Source: Hyphomicrobiales bacterium
Lineage (GTDB): Bacteria > Pseudomonadota > Alphaproteobacteria > Rhizobiales > Beijerinckiaceae
DNA length: 64,000 nt
Direction of reading: 5' to 3'
Assembly: GCA_930633525.1 (NCBI GenBank)
Contig: CAKNFP010000002.1
Coordinates: 1,612,001 to 1,676,000 of the forward strand
Numbering within the stretch: position 1 is the stretch's first letter; every line of letters begins with the position of its first letter. A model generated the notes under the pieces. The model did not search any database, was not told the origin of the DNA, and saw only the letters and a program-made list of their open reading frames with translations. The translations under genes and the position numbers were made by a program. This document shows, one piece after another, positions 9,208-17,526 of the stretch.

Positions 9208-9228
9208 GCGCGGGGATGCGCTCCGCGC
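9208..9228. terminator. Weak stem-loop between convergent operons
   Basis: GCGCGG at 9208-9213 pairs with CCGCGC at 9223-9228 around a 9-base loop, in the 244-base gap between two convergent operons. There is no clear T tract on either side, so it is at best a weak or factor-dependent terminator. Confidence 0.3.
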
Positions 9229-9338
9229 AACTCTTGATCTCTGAAGTTTTCTTCGGTGGATTCCGGGGAAAAATAGAGATGTAATATTGCCGATTGGGGT
9301 AAAATACCCTGCGGGCGTAGCAAAAATCACCAACCCCA

Positions 9339-10538
9339 TTAATCGAAAAAGTCCATGTCCTCGGGAGCGAGATATCGACGTGCTGCCTCTGGAATGAATT
9401 CAACGCCAAGGCCGGGGCGATCGGGAACGGCGATCAGCCCATTCTTCACCGGAATTCCTTCAAAACCTTCTGTTATGTCATACCAGAACGGCTCAAACCG
9501 CGCCGGATATTCAAACGCAATGAGGTTGTCTGGCAGCGTGGCGCAGACCTGAATCAAGGCAGCCAGTCCGAAAATGCCATTGCCCGTGCCATGCGGGGCG
9601 ATGGCGATGCCATGTATGTCGGCATATTCCGCAACCCACTTGAGCTCGGCCAAGCCGCCAACGTCGGCCGGATCGGGACCGATAACATTAACCGCGTGTG
9701 TTTCGATGAGGTTCTTGAAGTTCTGACGAAGATAAATCTGTTCGCCCGTATGAATAGGCGTGGTGGTGTTATGGGTCACATCACGATAGACGTCGGCATT
9801 GACATAGGGCGTGTAGTCGCCGGTAATCATATCCTCGACCCACAAAAGATGCAGTCGCTCAAGAGCTTTGGCGAAGCGCAATGCGTCATGCGGCAGAAAG
9901 CCGGGACCGGCATCAACTGCCAGACCGATTCCGCCCCCCAGGCGCTCCTTGGCGGCCGTGATGCAATCAACCAGATAATTGAACCCCCGCTCGCTCATGA
10001 GGCCCTTGTGCGGATAGGGGAGCGGCGAATTCCGCTGGACCTCGCCGTAGTAGAAGCCCTCGACATCCTGCACAAACGCGGAATGGAAAGCCGTCGGAAG
10101 CTTGAACATGGTGAAGTCACCCGCCAGGTTCAATCCCGCCTCCGCCCATCTCACATAGCCCTCCGGGGAGTGCTCGGCCGTCATTTCGTGATGGTAAAGC
10201 GTGCGGTAGGCGCGCACGCAATCGCGCACCTTTCCGCCGAGCAATCGATAGACGGGCACGCCCAGCGCCTTGCCCGCGATATCCCACAGCGCCGTCTCTA
10301 TGGCGCTGACGGCCGCCCCCCATGGCTTGAACGCGCCACGCGACCTGATGCGGCGGACAACACGTTCGACGTTGACCGGATCCTCGCCGATAATATAGTT
10401 CTTAAGCTGCATAACAGCAGGTTTCATATAGGGCTTCGGCGTCTCGATTTGCGACCAGCCTGTGATGCCCTCATCGGTCGTAACGCGAATGACCGGACTA
10501 TTGGAGATAACGGCGCATTTGATATCTGTAATCTTCAT
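9339..10538 (-). CDS. Mandelate racemase/muconate lactonizing enzyme family protein (probable sugar-acid dehydratase)
   Basis: Enolase-superfamily enzyme of 399 residues. The N-terminal capping domain is followed by the barrel with FKLP (a K-x-x motif like FKLN of galactonate dehydratase), metal ligands in LAVDAG, WVEDM and HTGEQ, and a barrel-end histidine in APHGTGNG. Acid-sugar dehydratases of this superfamily make 2-keto-3-deoxy acids from aldonates or aldarates; muconate cycloisomerase activity is less likely beside an RraA-like lyase and a 2-keto acid reductase. The long open frame extends upstream, but the ATG at 10538 is preceded by GAGGCGG, which overlaps the rraA-like stop, so it was chosen. 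Last gene of a minus-strand operon. Substrate not determinable. Confidence 0.87.
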   Translation of the reverse strand: MKITDIKCAVISNSPVIRVTTDEGITGWSQIETPKPYMKPAVMQLKNYIIGEDPVNVERVVRRIRSRGAFKPWGAAVSAIETALWDIAGKALGVPVYRLLGGKVRDCVRAYRTLYHHEMTAEHSPEGYVRWAEAGLNLAGDFTMFKLPTAFHSAFVQDVEGFYYGEVQRNSPLPYPHKGLMSERGFNYLVDCITAAKERLGGGIGLAVDAGPGFLPHDALRFAKALERLHLLWVEDMITGDYTPYVNADVYRDVTHNTTTPIHTGEQIYLRQNFKNLIETHAVNVIGPDPADVGGLAELKWVAEYADIHGIAIAPHGTGNGIFGLAALIQVCATLPDNLIAFEYPARFEPFWYDITEGFEGIPVKNGLIAVPDRPGLGVEFIPEAARRYLAPEDMDFFD

Positions 10539-10545
10539 CGCCGCC

Positions 10546-11295
10546 TCACTCGTGGTCTGGTCTTGATTGACGTGCCTGCCAGCGCGCGAATTCCTCCTCC
10601 GCTTCGGGAGCGAGTGGATAATAGCGCCTGAGGTCGCCACCGCGCGCCAGCTGTTCTCGCGAGAAATCCTCCCAATCCGCGTGTTGGCTCCCGTGCCGGA
10701 GCACTTCCTCCGCCAGGGCGATCGGCACCACGACAGCGCCGTCGTCGTCGGCAATGATGATGTCGCCAGGCACCACATAGGCGCCTCCGCAGGCGATCGG
10801 GATATTCACCGCGTGCGGCATGAGCACGGTCTGGGTATGGAAATTCGGCGTGGTGCCGCGGAGCCAAAGCCCCAGGTCGAGATTAAAGGCTTTCGCAGAA
10901 TCGCGGATGCAGCCATCGATCACCATGCCGGCGCCGCCCTTTCCGGCAAAATAGGTCAGCATCATTTCGCCGAAAATGCCGCTGTCCATGTCCCCACGGG
11001 CATCCACGACAACGATATCGCCGGGCTCAGCCTGATAGAGAGCGTGACGATGAAGTTGCTTCTCCCGATCAGTGTACTCGCTTTCGCCGTATAGGTCTTC
11101 GCGCTTCGGCATGAACTGAAGAGTGATAGCTGGGCCAGCAATCCTCTTTCCCTTGGTGTGAGGCGCTGGACCACGCATGAAAGGGTTGCGAATTCCCAAT
11201 TTGTACAATTCGCTGCTGGCGGTTGCGGATCCGATATTCGCAAGCCCCTCGACAAGGGCGCGGGGCGGGCGGCTGATTTGCGGCACCGGTATCAT
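10546..11295 (-). CDS. RraA-like protein (4-hydroxy-4-methyl-2-oxoglutarate aldolase family)
   Basis: 249-residue RraA-fold protein. The family signature VIDGCIRD, with the Arg-Asp pair that places substrate and metal, is present, as are PGDIVVVDARGD and a C-terminal PGDIIIADDDG strand-loop. Members include metal-dependent pyruvate aldolases and oxaloacetate decarboxylases; the RNase E inhibitor role is confined to a subset. Next to an acid-sugar dehydratase, an aldol cleavage of a 2-keto acid to pyruvate is the simplest role. Its stop lies in the ribosome binding site of the downstream dehydratase gene, indicating coupling. A 212-base gap separates it from the upstream dehydrogenase, so a separate promoter is possible, though I see no clear one. 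Confidence 0.88.
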   Translation of the reverse strand: MIPVPQISRPPRALVEGLANIGSATASSELYKLGIRNPFMRGPAPHTKGKRIAGPAITLQFMPKREDLYGESEYTDREKQLHRHALYQAEPGDIVVVDARGDMDSGIFGEMMLTYFAGKGGAGMVIDGCIRDSAKAFNLDLGLWLRGTTPNFHTQTVLMPHAVNIPIACGGAYVVPGDIIIADDDGAVVVPIALAEEVLRHGSQHADWEDFSREQLARGGDLRRYYPLAPEAEEEFARWQARQSRPDHE

Positions 11296-11507
11296 TTCCT
11301 CTCCGATCCTGTTCGGCTCTCGATTTACGAATTATCTATTCTTAATTTCAGCATTGTTTGGGGATCGTGTATTTCTCACGAGGGGCGCTTTGGTATCCAC
11401 GGCGGAGCCTGTGCCTGTCCCGATGACCGCGCGCCTGATGTTTCCTGCATCCGCAGATCAGGCAACGTCGCACTCCAACAGGGCTTCATAGTCGCATGGC
11501 CATGAGC

Positions 11508-12437
11508 CTATCGGAAATGTTTCAAAAGGGCATCGACCATGCCCTGGCCCATTCTGGCGCGGGTCTCATGGGTGGCGCTGCCGATGTGTGGGAGAAGGGT
11601 CGAACGGTCACTCTGCAACAGACCTGCGGGAACCTCCGGCTCATGAGCGAACACATCTAGCCCAGCGCCGAAGATCATGCCGTCGCTCAGGGCCGCAACC
11701 AACGCATCTTCATCAATCACGGTGCCGCGCGAGATATTGACCACGATGCCCGAGGGCCCGAGGGCATTGAGAACCGCCTGGCCGACCAAATGCCGGGTCT
11801 CCTCATTGCCTGGACAACTGACGACGAGACAGTCGCTCCAGGCCGCGAGCTCATCCGCCGTCTTAAAATAGGGAAAGGCAACGCCAGCTTGCTGCTGTCG
11901 ACCGCTATAGGCAATGGACGCGCCCATGACGCCGAGGCGACAAGCGATCGCTTTCCCGATATGGCCGAGGCCAAGAATGCCGACTTTCATACCCGCCACA
12001 GAACGACCAAGAGGATAGTTCCCCTTCAGCCAGTGCCCGGCCCTCACAAAGCTGTCGGCTGGAACCAGGTTCCGCGCCACCGAAACAAGCAGCCACAGCG
12101 CGAGATCTGCAACTTCATTGGCCAATATAGTCGACGTATTTGCGATCTTGATGCCGCGTGCCTCAGCGGCCGCTACGTCAATGCCATCAAGTCCTGCAGA
12201 TGTTACCGAGATAATTTCGAGATTGGGAAGCGCCTCGAGGACAGCTTTGGTGACCGCACTTTTGCCTGTTCCCGCCACACCTTTGATCTTTCCGCCGTGG
12301 ACTTGCAGAAAGCGGGTCTGTTCCTGAGGGGCCGAGGGATAGCGGAGCACATCGAAAGCCTCGCGAAGCGTCGCCGCTACCTGCTCGGGCAAATCTGTCA
12401 TCTGCAGGACAACGCGGTCTTGCACGGGCGTTTCCAT
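11508..12437 (-). CDS. D-isomer-specific 2-hydroxyacid dehydrogenase (glyoxylate/hydroxypyruvate reductase type)
   Basis: NAD(P)-dependent reductase of about 309 residues. The Rossmann motif GLGHIG is flanked by GMKVG, and the catalytic trio is visible as Arg in NISRGTVID, Glu in AHEPEVP and His in LLPHIGSAT. It interconverts 2-keto and D-2-hydroxy acids such as glyoxylate or hydroxypyruvate. The start was set at the ATG at 12437 rather than the in-frame GTG at 12443, because AGAGG lies 5 bases upstream of the ATG. The gene begins 9 bases after the gntR stop, so the two are cotranscribed. In this operon it may reduce the second product of the lyase. Confidence 0.9.
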   Translation of the reverse strand: METPVQDRVVLQMTDLPEQVAATLREAFDVLRYPSAPQEQTRFLQVHGGKIKGVAGTGKSAVTKAVLEALPNLEIISVTSAGLDGIDVAAAEARGIKIANTSTILANEVADLALWLLVSVARNLVPADSFVRAGHWLKGNYPLGRSVAGMKVGILGLGHIGKAIACRLGVMGASIAYSGRQQQAGVAFPYFKTADELAAWSDCLVVSCPGNEETRHLVGQAVLNALGPSGIVVNISRGTVIDEDALVAALSDGMIFGAGLDVFAHEPEVPAGLLQSDRSTLLPHIGSATHETRARMGQGMVDALLKHFR

Positions 12438-12446
12438 GAGCACCTC

Positions 12447-13163
12447 TTAGATGCGCGCCAGACGGCTACGGTCATTGCTAATAATGTCGACGAACGGCCA
12501 CAGAACATCGAAATGCTGGCGCATGGCGATGGCCGCGGCAGGGCCATCACCGGCCATCACCGCGTCCAGCACCAATTCGTGACGACGCAGTGTCACGCGC
12601 GCGTCGCGCAAATCGCTCTGTAGGCCGAGAACGCGCATTGTATAGCGGAGTACACCGCTCAGCCCATGCAGTGTATGGCGCATGATTGAATTGCCTGACG
12701 CATCAGCCAAGGCCATGTGGAATGCGAAGTCGCCTTCAAGCCATGGCTCAAGTGAATCAACATTCCGCTGCATCTTCAGGAACGCGGCATGGAGAGGTGC
12801 CAGTGTTTCCGCCGTGCCGCGCCTGGCCGCGAGCTCCGCGAGGTCTACTTCAACCGCGCGGCGCAGCTCGACGGCCTCACGAAACCCATTGTCGCTCGAG
12901 CGTATGGCGAGGCGAAAAAAGCCTTCCAGTGCCGAGGAATCCAACGCGCGGATACGCGCTACACGCCCCTGCCGGAGTTCAACAACGCCAAAAACCGCGA
13001 GCTGCTTGAGCGCCTCGCGAACCACGGGCTTGCTGACCCCGAACCGTTCGGCGAGATCGGACTCGGCAGGCAATGGATCGCCCACGCCGAACTCCTTCAG
13101 CGCGATGAGCTCGATGAGGCGATCAGCAATGCCGCTTGAGAGATAGCTTCGATCTGAGACCAA
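12447..13163 (-). CDS. GntR/FadR-family transcriptional regulator (FCD domain)
   Basis: Regulator of about 238 residues: N-terminal winged helix (LPAESDLAERFGVSKPVVREAL, written here in two parts as LPAESDLAERFGV and SKPVVREAL) and an all-helical C-terminal FCD domain binding small carboxylates. Two starts are possible. TTG at 13184 falls inside a palindrome and has no ribosome site; TTG at 13163 has AAGGAG six bases upstream and is preferred. The palindrome at 13184-13200 then lies just upstream of the start, as expected for autoregulation. It heads the minus-strand operon and faces the amino-acid-type ABC operon, so it may control both. The effector is probably a sugar acid or keto acid; that is inference. 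Confidence 0.9.
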   Translation of the reverse strand: MVSDRSYLSSGIADRLIELIALKEFGVGDPLPAESDLAERFGVSKPVVREALKQLAVFGVVELRQGRVARIRALDSSALEGFFRLAIRSSDNGFREAVELRRAVEVDLAELAARRGTAETLAPLHAAFLKMQRNVDSLEPWLEGDFAFHMALADASGNSIMRHTLHGLSGVLRYTMRVLGLQSDLRDARVTLRRHELVLDAVMAGDGPAAAIAMRQHFDVLWPFVDIISNDRSRLARI

Positions 13164-13485
13164 AAGGCGCTCCTTTCGCGCCAAACTTATTTAATAAGTT
13201 GGATAGCTGTCAATCCAAGAAAGTTTCTATCATACTGATTTTTCGTATTTAATTATTATTGACGCCGGTGTGACCTATTTGTTATGTTCGCCATCTCTTC
13301 GCGGTGCCGCGGCGCCGGCGAATGAGCGGGGAGGGGTATGGCGGCAACAATATCCGCGATTTCGGTCGAGTGATTTGGCCGACATCGCGCTGTCTGCGCG
13401 CCGATATATTCGATCTGGATCGCGATCTCCTCGTTTCGTCAATCGCTTGTAAAAGATCATATGTGGCTGACCGCTTGACAAGACG
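13164..13485. other. Divergent promoter region between gntR and the ABC operon
   Basis: This gap carries the GntR-type palindrome next to gntR. A possible plus-strand promoter is TTGACG at 13259-13264 with TATGTT at 13283-13288 (18-base spacer). The rest is an AT-rich stretch around 13225-13260 and a GC-rich stretch at 13300-13345 with no convincing gene. The ATG at 13486 has no strong ribosome site. Confidence 0.45.
13184..13200. promoter_or_regulatory. 17-bp palindrome, probable GntR operator
   Basis: AACTTATT-T-AATAAGTT is a perfect inverted repeat around a single T at 13192. It is AT-rich in a GC-rich window and sits about 20 bases upstream of the preferred gntR start, between two divergent operons. 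GntR proteins bind short palindromes of this size as dimers, so autoregulation is likely. Confidence 0.6.
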
Positions 13486-14154
13486 ATGGATTATAATTTC
13501 CGATTCGAGCCGATACTTGAACGTTTTCCGGAGCTCCTGTTCGGGGCTTGGATGACTATTCAATTGTCGGCAACGGCAATGGTGATTGGCTTGGCTTTAG
13601 CTGTGCCATGTGCCATTATTCGCACGTCCGGTCCCGGGCTGCCGGCGCTCATCGTCTCCGCCTATGTCGAAATTGTTCGCAATACACCATTTCTGGTACA
13701 GATATTTATTGTCTTCTTCGGCCTGCCGTCGTTAGGCATTCGCTTTTCGCCCGACATCGCGGCGCTCATAGCTATGGCCCTGAATGTCGGCGCTTACGTT
13801 ACCGAAATCTTGCGATCCGGGATCGAGGCCGTTCCGCGCGGGCAGGTCGAGGCGGGCAAGGCTCTGGGTCTCGGCAAGGTTCAGGTCTTCTTCTATGTCG
13901 TGCTTCGGCCGGCCATTCGCGCGGTGTATCCGGCGCTGACCAGTCAATATGTTCTTCTCATGCTGCAGTCGAGCGTCATCTCCGCTATATCGGCGGAGGA
14001 ATTGACCTCGGTCGCGAACGATGTTGCCTCGCAGACATTCTCTAATTTCGAGGTTTATATCATCGTCACCGCTATATACTTCGCCATGGGCGTTGGCTTT
14101 GCGTGGCTTTTTCACCTCGCGTCAAAGCTTCTGTTCGCCTATCCCGAAAAGTAG
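13486..14154 (+). CDS. Amino acid ABC transporter permease (HisM/GlnP type)
   Basis: Inner-membrane permease of 222 residues with five or so hydrophobic segments and the EAA loop EAGKALGLGKVQVFFYVVL (key residues E, A, G near position 125). PAAT-family permeases work as heterodimers; the second permease is the next gene, 8 bases downstream. First gene of a four-gene importer operon (two permeases, binding protein, ATPase). Position opposite gntR suggests shared control. It has the QLSATAMVIGLALAVPCAI start typical of the HisM N-terminal transmembrane unit. Confidence 0.92.
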   Translation: MDYNFRFEPILERFPELLFGAWMTIQLSATAMVIGLALAVPCAIIRTSGPGLPALIVSAYVEIVRNTPFLVQIFIVFFGLPSLGIRFSPDIAALIAMALNVGAYVTEILRSGIEAVPRGQVEAGKALGLGKVQVFFYVVLRPAIRAVYPALTSQYVLLMLQSSVISAISAEELTSVANDVASQTFSNFEVYIIVTAIYFAMGVGFAWLFHLASKLLFAYPEK

Positions 14155-14162
14155 GCTCGACA

Positions 14163-14816
14163 ATGATACGCCCCTTTGGCTTCGCTGAATTCACAACCCT
14201 CATCCTTGCCACTCAGTTCACGCTTCTCTTGTCGCTGATCGCGCTGATATGCGGGGGTATCGGTGGAATGGCGATAGCTTTGCTCCGGACGGGGAACTGG
14301 TCCATAGGTCGGCGCCTGGCCGCGAGCTATATCGTGGTATTCCAGGGCACGCCGCTGCTGATGCAGCTCGCTCTCGTGTTCTTCGGGGCGAACGTATTGG
14401 GGTACGACATTAATGTCTGGCTGGCGGCGGCGCTGGGTTTGACGCTGCATGCGAGCGCCTACCTCGGCGGCATCTGGCGGGGCAGCATCGAAGCGGTTCC
14501 CAGAGGTCAGGTAGAGGCTTCGAAGGCATTGGGCCTGACCTATGTGACATTGATGACTTACGTGGTGCTGCCCCAGGCCTTCAAGATCGCTTTGCCGCCA
14601 ACTGTTGGCTTTGTCGTGCAGTTAATCAAATCGACATCGGTGACAGCACTGATCGGGTTTGTTGAGCTCACGAGAACAGGCCAAATCATCAACAATGCTA
14701 CATTCAGGCCATTTTTGGTATTCGGCATTGTTTCTTGCATTTATTTCATGCTCTGCTGGCCGCTCTCGCTGCTGAGCGCCCGCCTGGAGCGGAGGCTATC
14801 CCCGACGGCCGGTTGA
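14163..14816 (+). CDS. Amino acid ABC transporter permease (HisQ/GlnP type)
   Basis: Second permease of the PAAT importer, 217 residues, with the EAA motif EASKALGLTYVTLMTYVVL and a conserved VVFQGTPLLMQL segment. The open frame extends upstream, but the ATG at 14163 follows the previous stop by 8 bases and gives a normal membrane start (FTTLILATQFTLLLSL). Forms a heterodimeric channel with the upstream permease. Confidence 0.92.
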   Translation: MIRPFGFAEFTTLILATQFTLLLSLIALICGGIGGMAIALLRTGNWSIGRRLAASYIVVFQGTPLLMQLALVFFGANVLGYDINVWLAAALGLTLHASAYLGGIWRGSIEAVPRGQVEASKALGLTYVTLMTYVVLPQAFKIALPPTVGFVVQLIKSTSVTALIGFVELTRTGQIINNATFRPFLVFGIVSCIYFMLCWPLSLLSARLERRLSPTAG

Positions 14817-14862
14817 TGGCTGGCCCAATCAAACAATACGATATCTGAACGAGGAGGATAAC

Positions 14863-15666
14863 ATGATCGGCTTTATGGGGAGGGTCGCACGCTTTGCCGT
14901 GGCGGTTCTGGGGCTTTCGCTGGCGACCACGGCTTTGGCGCAGCAACCGAGTAACCTGCAGGAACTCAAGGCCGCGGGCGAGCTCAAGGTGGGTGTTCTC
15001 GTTGATTTTCCGCCATTCGGAATCATGAACCAGAAAAACGAGCCCGATGGGTTCGACATCGACGTTGCGAAGGCGCTTGCCAAGCGGATGGGGCTCAAGC
15101 TCAAGCTGGTGCCGATTACCGGCCCTAACCGCATTCCCTTCCTGCAGACCGGCAAGGTGGATATGCTGGTCGCGTCCTTGGCCATCACCAAGGAACGGGC
15201 GGAGCAGGTTCTGTTCTCTCAACCCTACGCGGCGATTCAGGGCGTGCTTTACGCGCGCAAGGATCTTCCCATCAAAAGCTACGCTGACCTCGGCGGATTG
15301 TCCGTCGGCGTGGCACGCGGCAGCCCGCAGGACACGCAGGTCACCAAGAATGCCCCGGCCAATACCAAGATTCAGCGGTTTGATGAGATCACCGCGGTCT
15401 ATCAGGCTGTTCTGGCCGGGCAGGTGGACGCGGCCGTGGTCAGTTCTCTCGTGGCGCTCGAGTTGGCGAAGCAACTCGCGGCGACCTACGAAACGAAATT
15501 TACTCTTTATCAGCAGGTGCAAGGTGTCGCAATGCGCAAGGGTAGTGACGCGCTGGCCGGGGAGGTTAACGGTCAGATCAGCGACATGCTGGCCTCCGGC
15601 GAGCTCAATGACATTAACCGCAAGTGGTTGCATAGCGATCTGCCAAAGCTGACGAGTGACCTTTAG
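14863..15666 (+). CDS. Amino acid ABC transporter substrate-binding protein (PAAT family)
   Basis: Periplasmic binding protein of 267 residues. Residues 1-26 form a Sec signal ending at ALA-QQ. The mature part has the family pattern: GELKVGVLVDFPPFG, DGFDIDVAKALAKRMG, the ITKERAEQVLFSQPY segment whose Thr and Arg hold the alpha-carboxylate, and AGQVDAAV, whose Asp holds the alpha-amino group. Both amino-acid contacts are kept, so an amino acid or close analogue is more likely than a sugar acid, despite the sugar-acid neighbours. GAGGAGG precedes the ATG. The ATPase gene follows closely. Confidence 0.92.
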   Translation: MIGFMGRVARFAVAVLGLSLATTALAQQPSNLQELKAAGELKVGVLVDFPPFGIMNQKNEPDGFDIDVAKALAKRMGLKLKLVPITGPNRIPFLQTGKVDMLVASLAITKERAEQVLFSQPYAAIQGVLYARKDLPIKSYADLGGLSVGVARGSPQDTQVTKNAPANTKIQRFDEITAVYQAVLAGQVDAAVVSSLVALELAKQLAATYETKFTLYQQVQGVAMRKGSDALAGEVNGQISDMLASGELNDINRKWLHSDLPKLTSDL

Positions 15667-15682
15667 GCGGAACGGCTTGAAC

Positions 15683-16456
15683 ATGATTGCTGCCATGGAT
15701 ATTTCACCCGTCGGCACCCCCGACACCCTGATCTCGCTGAAGGGCGTGAACAAATGGTTCGGCAAATTTCAGGCGCTGAATGATGTCGACCTGACGGTCC
15801 GGCGCGGCGAGAAAATTGTTGTCTGTGGTCCTTCTGGTTCCGGCAAATCGACGCTCATTCGCTGCATCAATCAACTCGAGAGCCATCAGAGCGGCGAGAT
15901 TCGTTTCGACGGGTCGGATGTGTCCGAGAAAATGCCGAACATCGAGAATATTCGGCGTGAAATCGGAATGGTTTTCCAGCAGTTCAATCTTTTCCCGCAT
16001 CTGACCGTGCTGGAGAATTGTATGTTGGCGCCGGTGAAAACGGGAAGGGCGAGCCGTAGCGAAGCCCGCGCGAAGGCGATAACCTTGCTTGAGCGCGTCC
16101 GCATTCGTGATCAGGCGGACAAATATCCGGCCCAACTATCCGGCGGCCAACAGCAGCGCGTCGCGATCGCGCGTGCCCTGTCCATGGGCCCCAAGGTGAT
16201 GCTCTTCGACGAACCAACCTCCGCGCTTGATCCCGAAATGGTCAAGGAAGTGCTCGATACCATGATTGATCTGGCGCGCGATGGCATGACCATGATCTGT
16301 GTCACCCACGAAATGGGCTTTGCGCGTGCCGTGGCTGACAGGGTGGTATTCATGGATGCCGGCCGCATAGTTGAAGTCGCGCCGCCAGATCAGTTTTTCA
16401 GCACGGCGCGCAACCCACGCACCAGGGAGTTCCTCTCGCAGATCTTAAGCCATTGA
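15683..16456 (+). CDS. Amino acid ABC transporter ATP-binding protein (GlnQ/HisP type)
   Basis: ATPase of about 257 residues energising the preceding importer. Walker A is GPSGSGKST, the signature is LSGGQQQRVAIARAL, Walker B is VMLFDEPTSALDPE, and the switch histidine is in VTHEMGFARAVADRV, which is diagnostic of PAAT ATPases. The open frame can begin at GTG 15656 inside the binding-protein gene, but the ATGs at 15683 and 15695 are more natural; 15683 was chosen. Last gene of the four-gene operon. Confidence 0.93.
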   Translation: MIAAMDISPVGTPDTLISLKGVNKWFGKFQALNDVDLTVRRGEKIVVCGPSGSGKSTLIRCINQLESHQSGEIRFDGSDVSEKMPNIENIRREIGMVFQQFNLFPHLTVLENCMLAPVKTGRASRSEARAKAITLLERVRIRDQADKYPAQLSGGQQQRVAIARALSMGPKVMLFDEPTSALDPEMVKEVLDTMIDLARDGMTMICVTHEMGFARAVADRVVFMDAGRIVEVAPPDQFFSTARNPRTREFLSQILSH

Positions 16457-16646
16457 GCCGTGTCGAGGTGTTGCTCCCTGGCCGAAACTGACGTGCGTCC
16501 CTAGCGCCGCCCCAATTGAACGTCCCGGATGCCCTTCGCAATCATTATGGGAAATAATGTGAGCGGTTGCCTCAGAAGGTGCGTAAAGGCTACAGAACCG
16601 TAAAGCACTTTTCGCCCCATCGAGGGCGTAAGGGCGGATATTCGGT

Positions 16647-16660
16647 CGAGCGGTCGCTAG
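16647..16660. promoter_or_regulatory. Probable TetR operator, site 1 of 3 (upstream of tetR)
   Basis: CGAGCGGTCGCTAG, partly palindromic about 16653.5 (AGCG-GT-CGCT). It matches the sites at 17495 and 22153 (shared pattern CGAGC..TCG.T.G). It lies just before the GAGGGG ribosome site of the preferred tetR start, a natural place for autorepression. Confidence 0.5.
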
Positions 16661-16674
16661 CTGAGGGGTTTACG

Positions 16675-17406
16675 GTGACGGGCGAGCAGGTGGAGCTCAC
16701 GCATATCGGCGACTTCTCGATGAATGGCCTGTGCACGGCCATTCTCGAACAGCATCAGAGCACGATCCGCACGCGTAAGCCGCATGTTGCTGTGGCCAAG
16801 CTCGCCCAGATCGTCGACACGATTCTGAAGCTATCGAATAAGCAGGGCTTTCACGCGACCTCGTTGCGCGAGATTTCGACCGTCTCGGGTGTCAGCATGG
16901 GCGGGCTCTATTCCTATTTCGACAGCAAGGACACGCTGTTGATGATGATCCTAGGGCAGGTTTCGTCATCGGTCACGGCGGTGCTTGAAAGTGCCCCCGC
17001 TTCCGTTGCGGGCGACCCGGCCGCCCATCTGCGCTGGCTCATCAATGCCCATGTCGCGTTGACCGAAACCATGCTGCCCTGGTTCGTCTTCTCATTCATG
17101 GAGGCCAAGTCCTTCCCGCCGGTCGGCCGCAAAATGGCGGTGAGAAGCGAGGAGTGGACAGAACGGGTGTTCTCGGACGTCCTGAGCCGGGGCGTTGCTG
17201 CTGGCGTTTTCGCGGTCGACCATCCGGAGCTCACTGCTTCCCTCATCAAGCCGATGTTGCAAGACTGGTACGTGAAACGATCGAAATGGCGGCGCCGGAG
17301 TATTTCTGCTCTGGAATATTCGGACATGGTCTGCGCGTTCATCGAGGCGGCCATTGGCGCCAAGCCCGTGAGCCGCGCGTCGGGAGCAATGCGGTCGAAG
17401 GCTTAG
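16675..17406 (+). CDS. TetR-family transcriptional regulator
   Basis: Regulator of 243 residues from the chosen start. The TetR DNA-binding unit spans about residues 38-85: AKLAQIVDTILKLSNKQGF, then the helix-turn-helix with TSLREISTVSGVSMGGLYSYF and SKDTLL (shown in parts). The C-terminal ligand domain is variable, as usual. The frame is open back to TTG 16567, but GTG 16675 has GAGGGG six bases upstream and third-base composition becomes coding-like there. The N-terminus is about 37 residues longer than a minimal TetR. It precedes a block of acyl-CoA genes, and matching palindromes lie before it, before the 17527 gene and before the 22237 gene. Its ligand is probably an acyl-CoA; that is inference. 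Confidence 0.88.
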   Translation: MTGEQVELTHIGDFSMNGLCTAILEQHQSTIRTRKPHVAVAKLAQIVDTILKLSNKQGFHATSLREISTVSGVSMGGLYSYFDSKDTLLMMILGQVSSSVTAVLESAPASVAGDPAAHLRWLINAHVALTETMLPWFVFSFMEAKSFPPVGRKMAVRSEEWTERVFSDVLSRGVAAGVFAVDHPELTASLIKPMLQDWYVKRSKWRRRSISALEYSDMVCAFIEAAIGAKPVSRASGAMRSKA

Positions 17407-17494
17407 GCTCGGCCGATCGACGACGAAACATGCCATTTTCTCCAGACGCTGGTGCGCAAAGGCGCTTGCATTGCTCCACGCTTCAGATATATAG

Positions 17495-17508
17495 CGAGCA
17501 CTCGCTCG
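17495..17508. promoter_or_regulatory. Probable TetR operator, site 2 of 3
   Basis: CGAGCACTCGCTCG, an inverted repeat CGAGC-ACTC-GCTCG. It lies 19 bases upstream of the ATG of the first SDR gene, after the tetR stop. It shares 11 of 14 positions with the site at 22153 and 11 of 14 with the site at 16647. Confidence 0.6.
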
Positions 17509-17526
17509 AAAAAAACGGTCAGAACA

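Noticed and set aside
9591..10631. 346-residue plus-strand open frame opposite the enolase-superfamily gene
   Set aside because: Antisense shadow; the minus-strand frame holds all expected active-site motifs.
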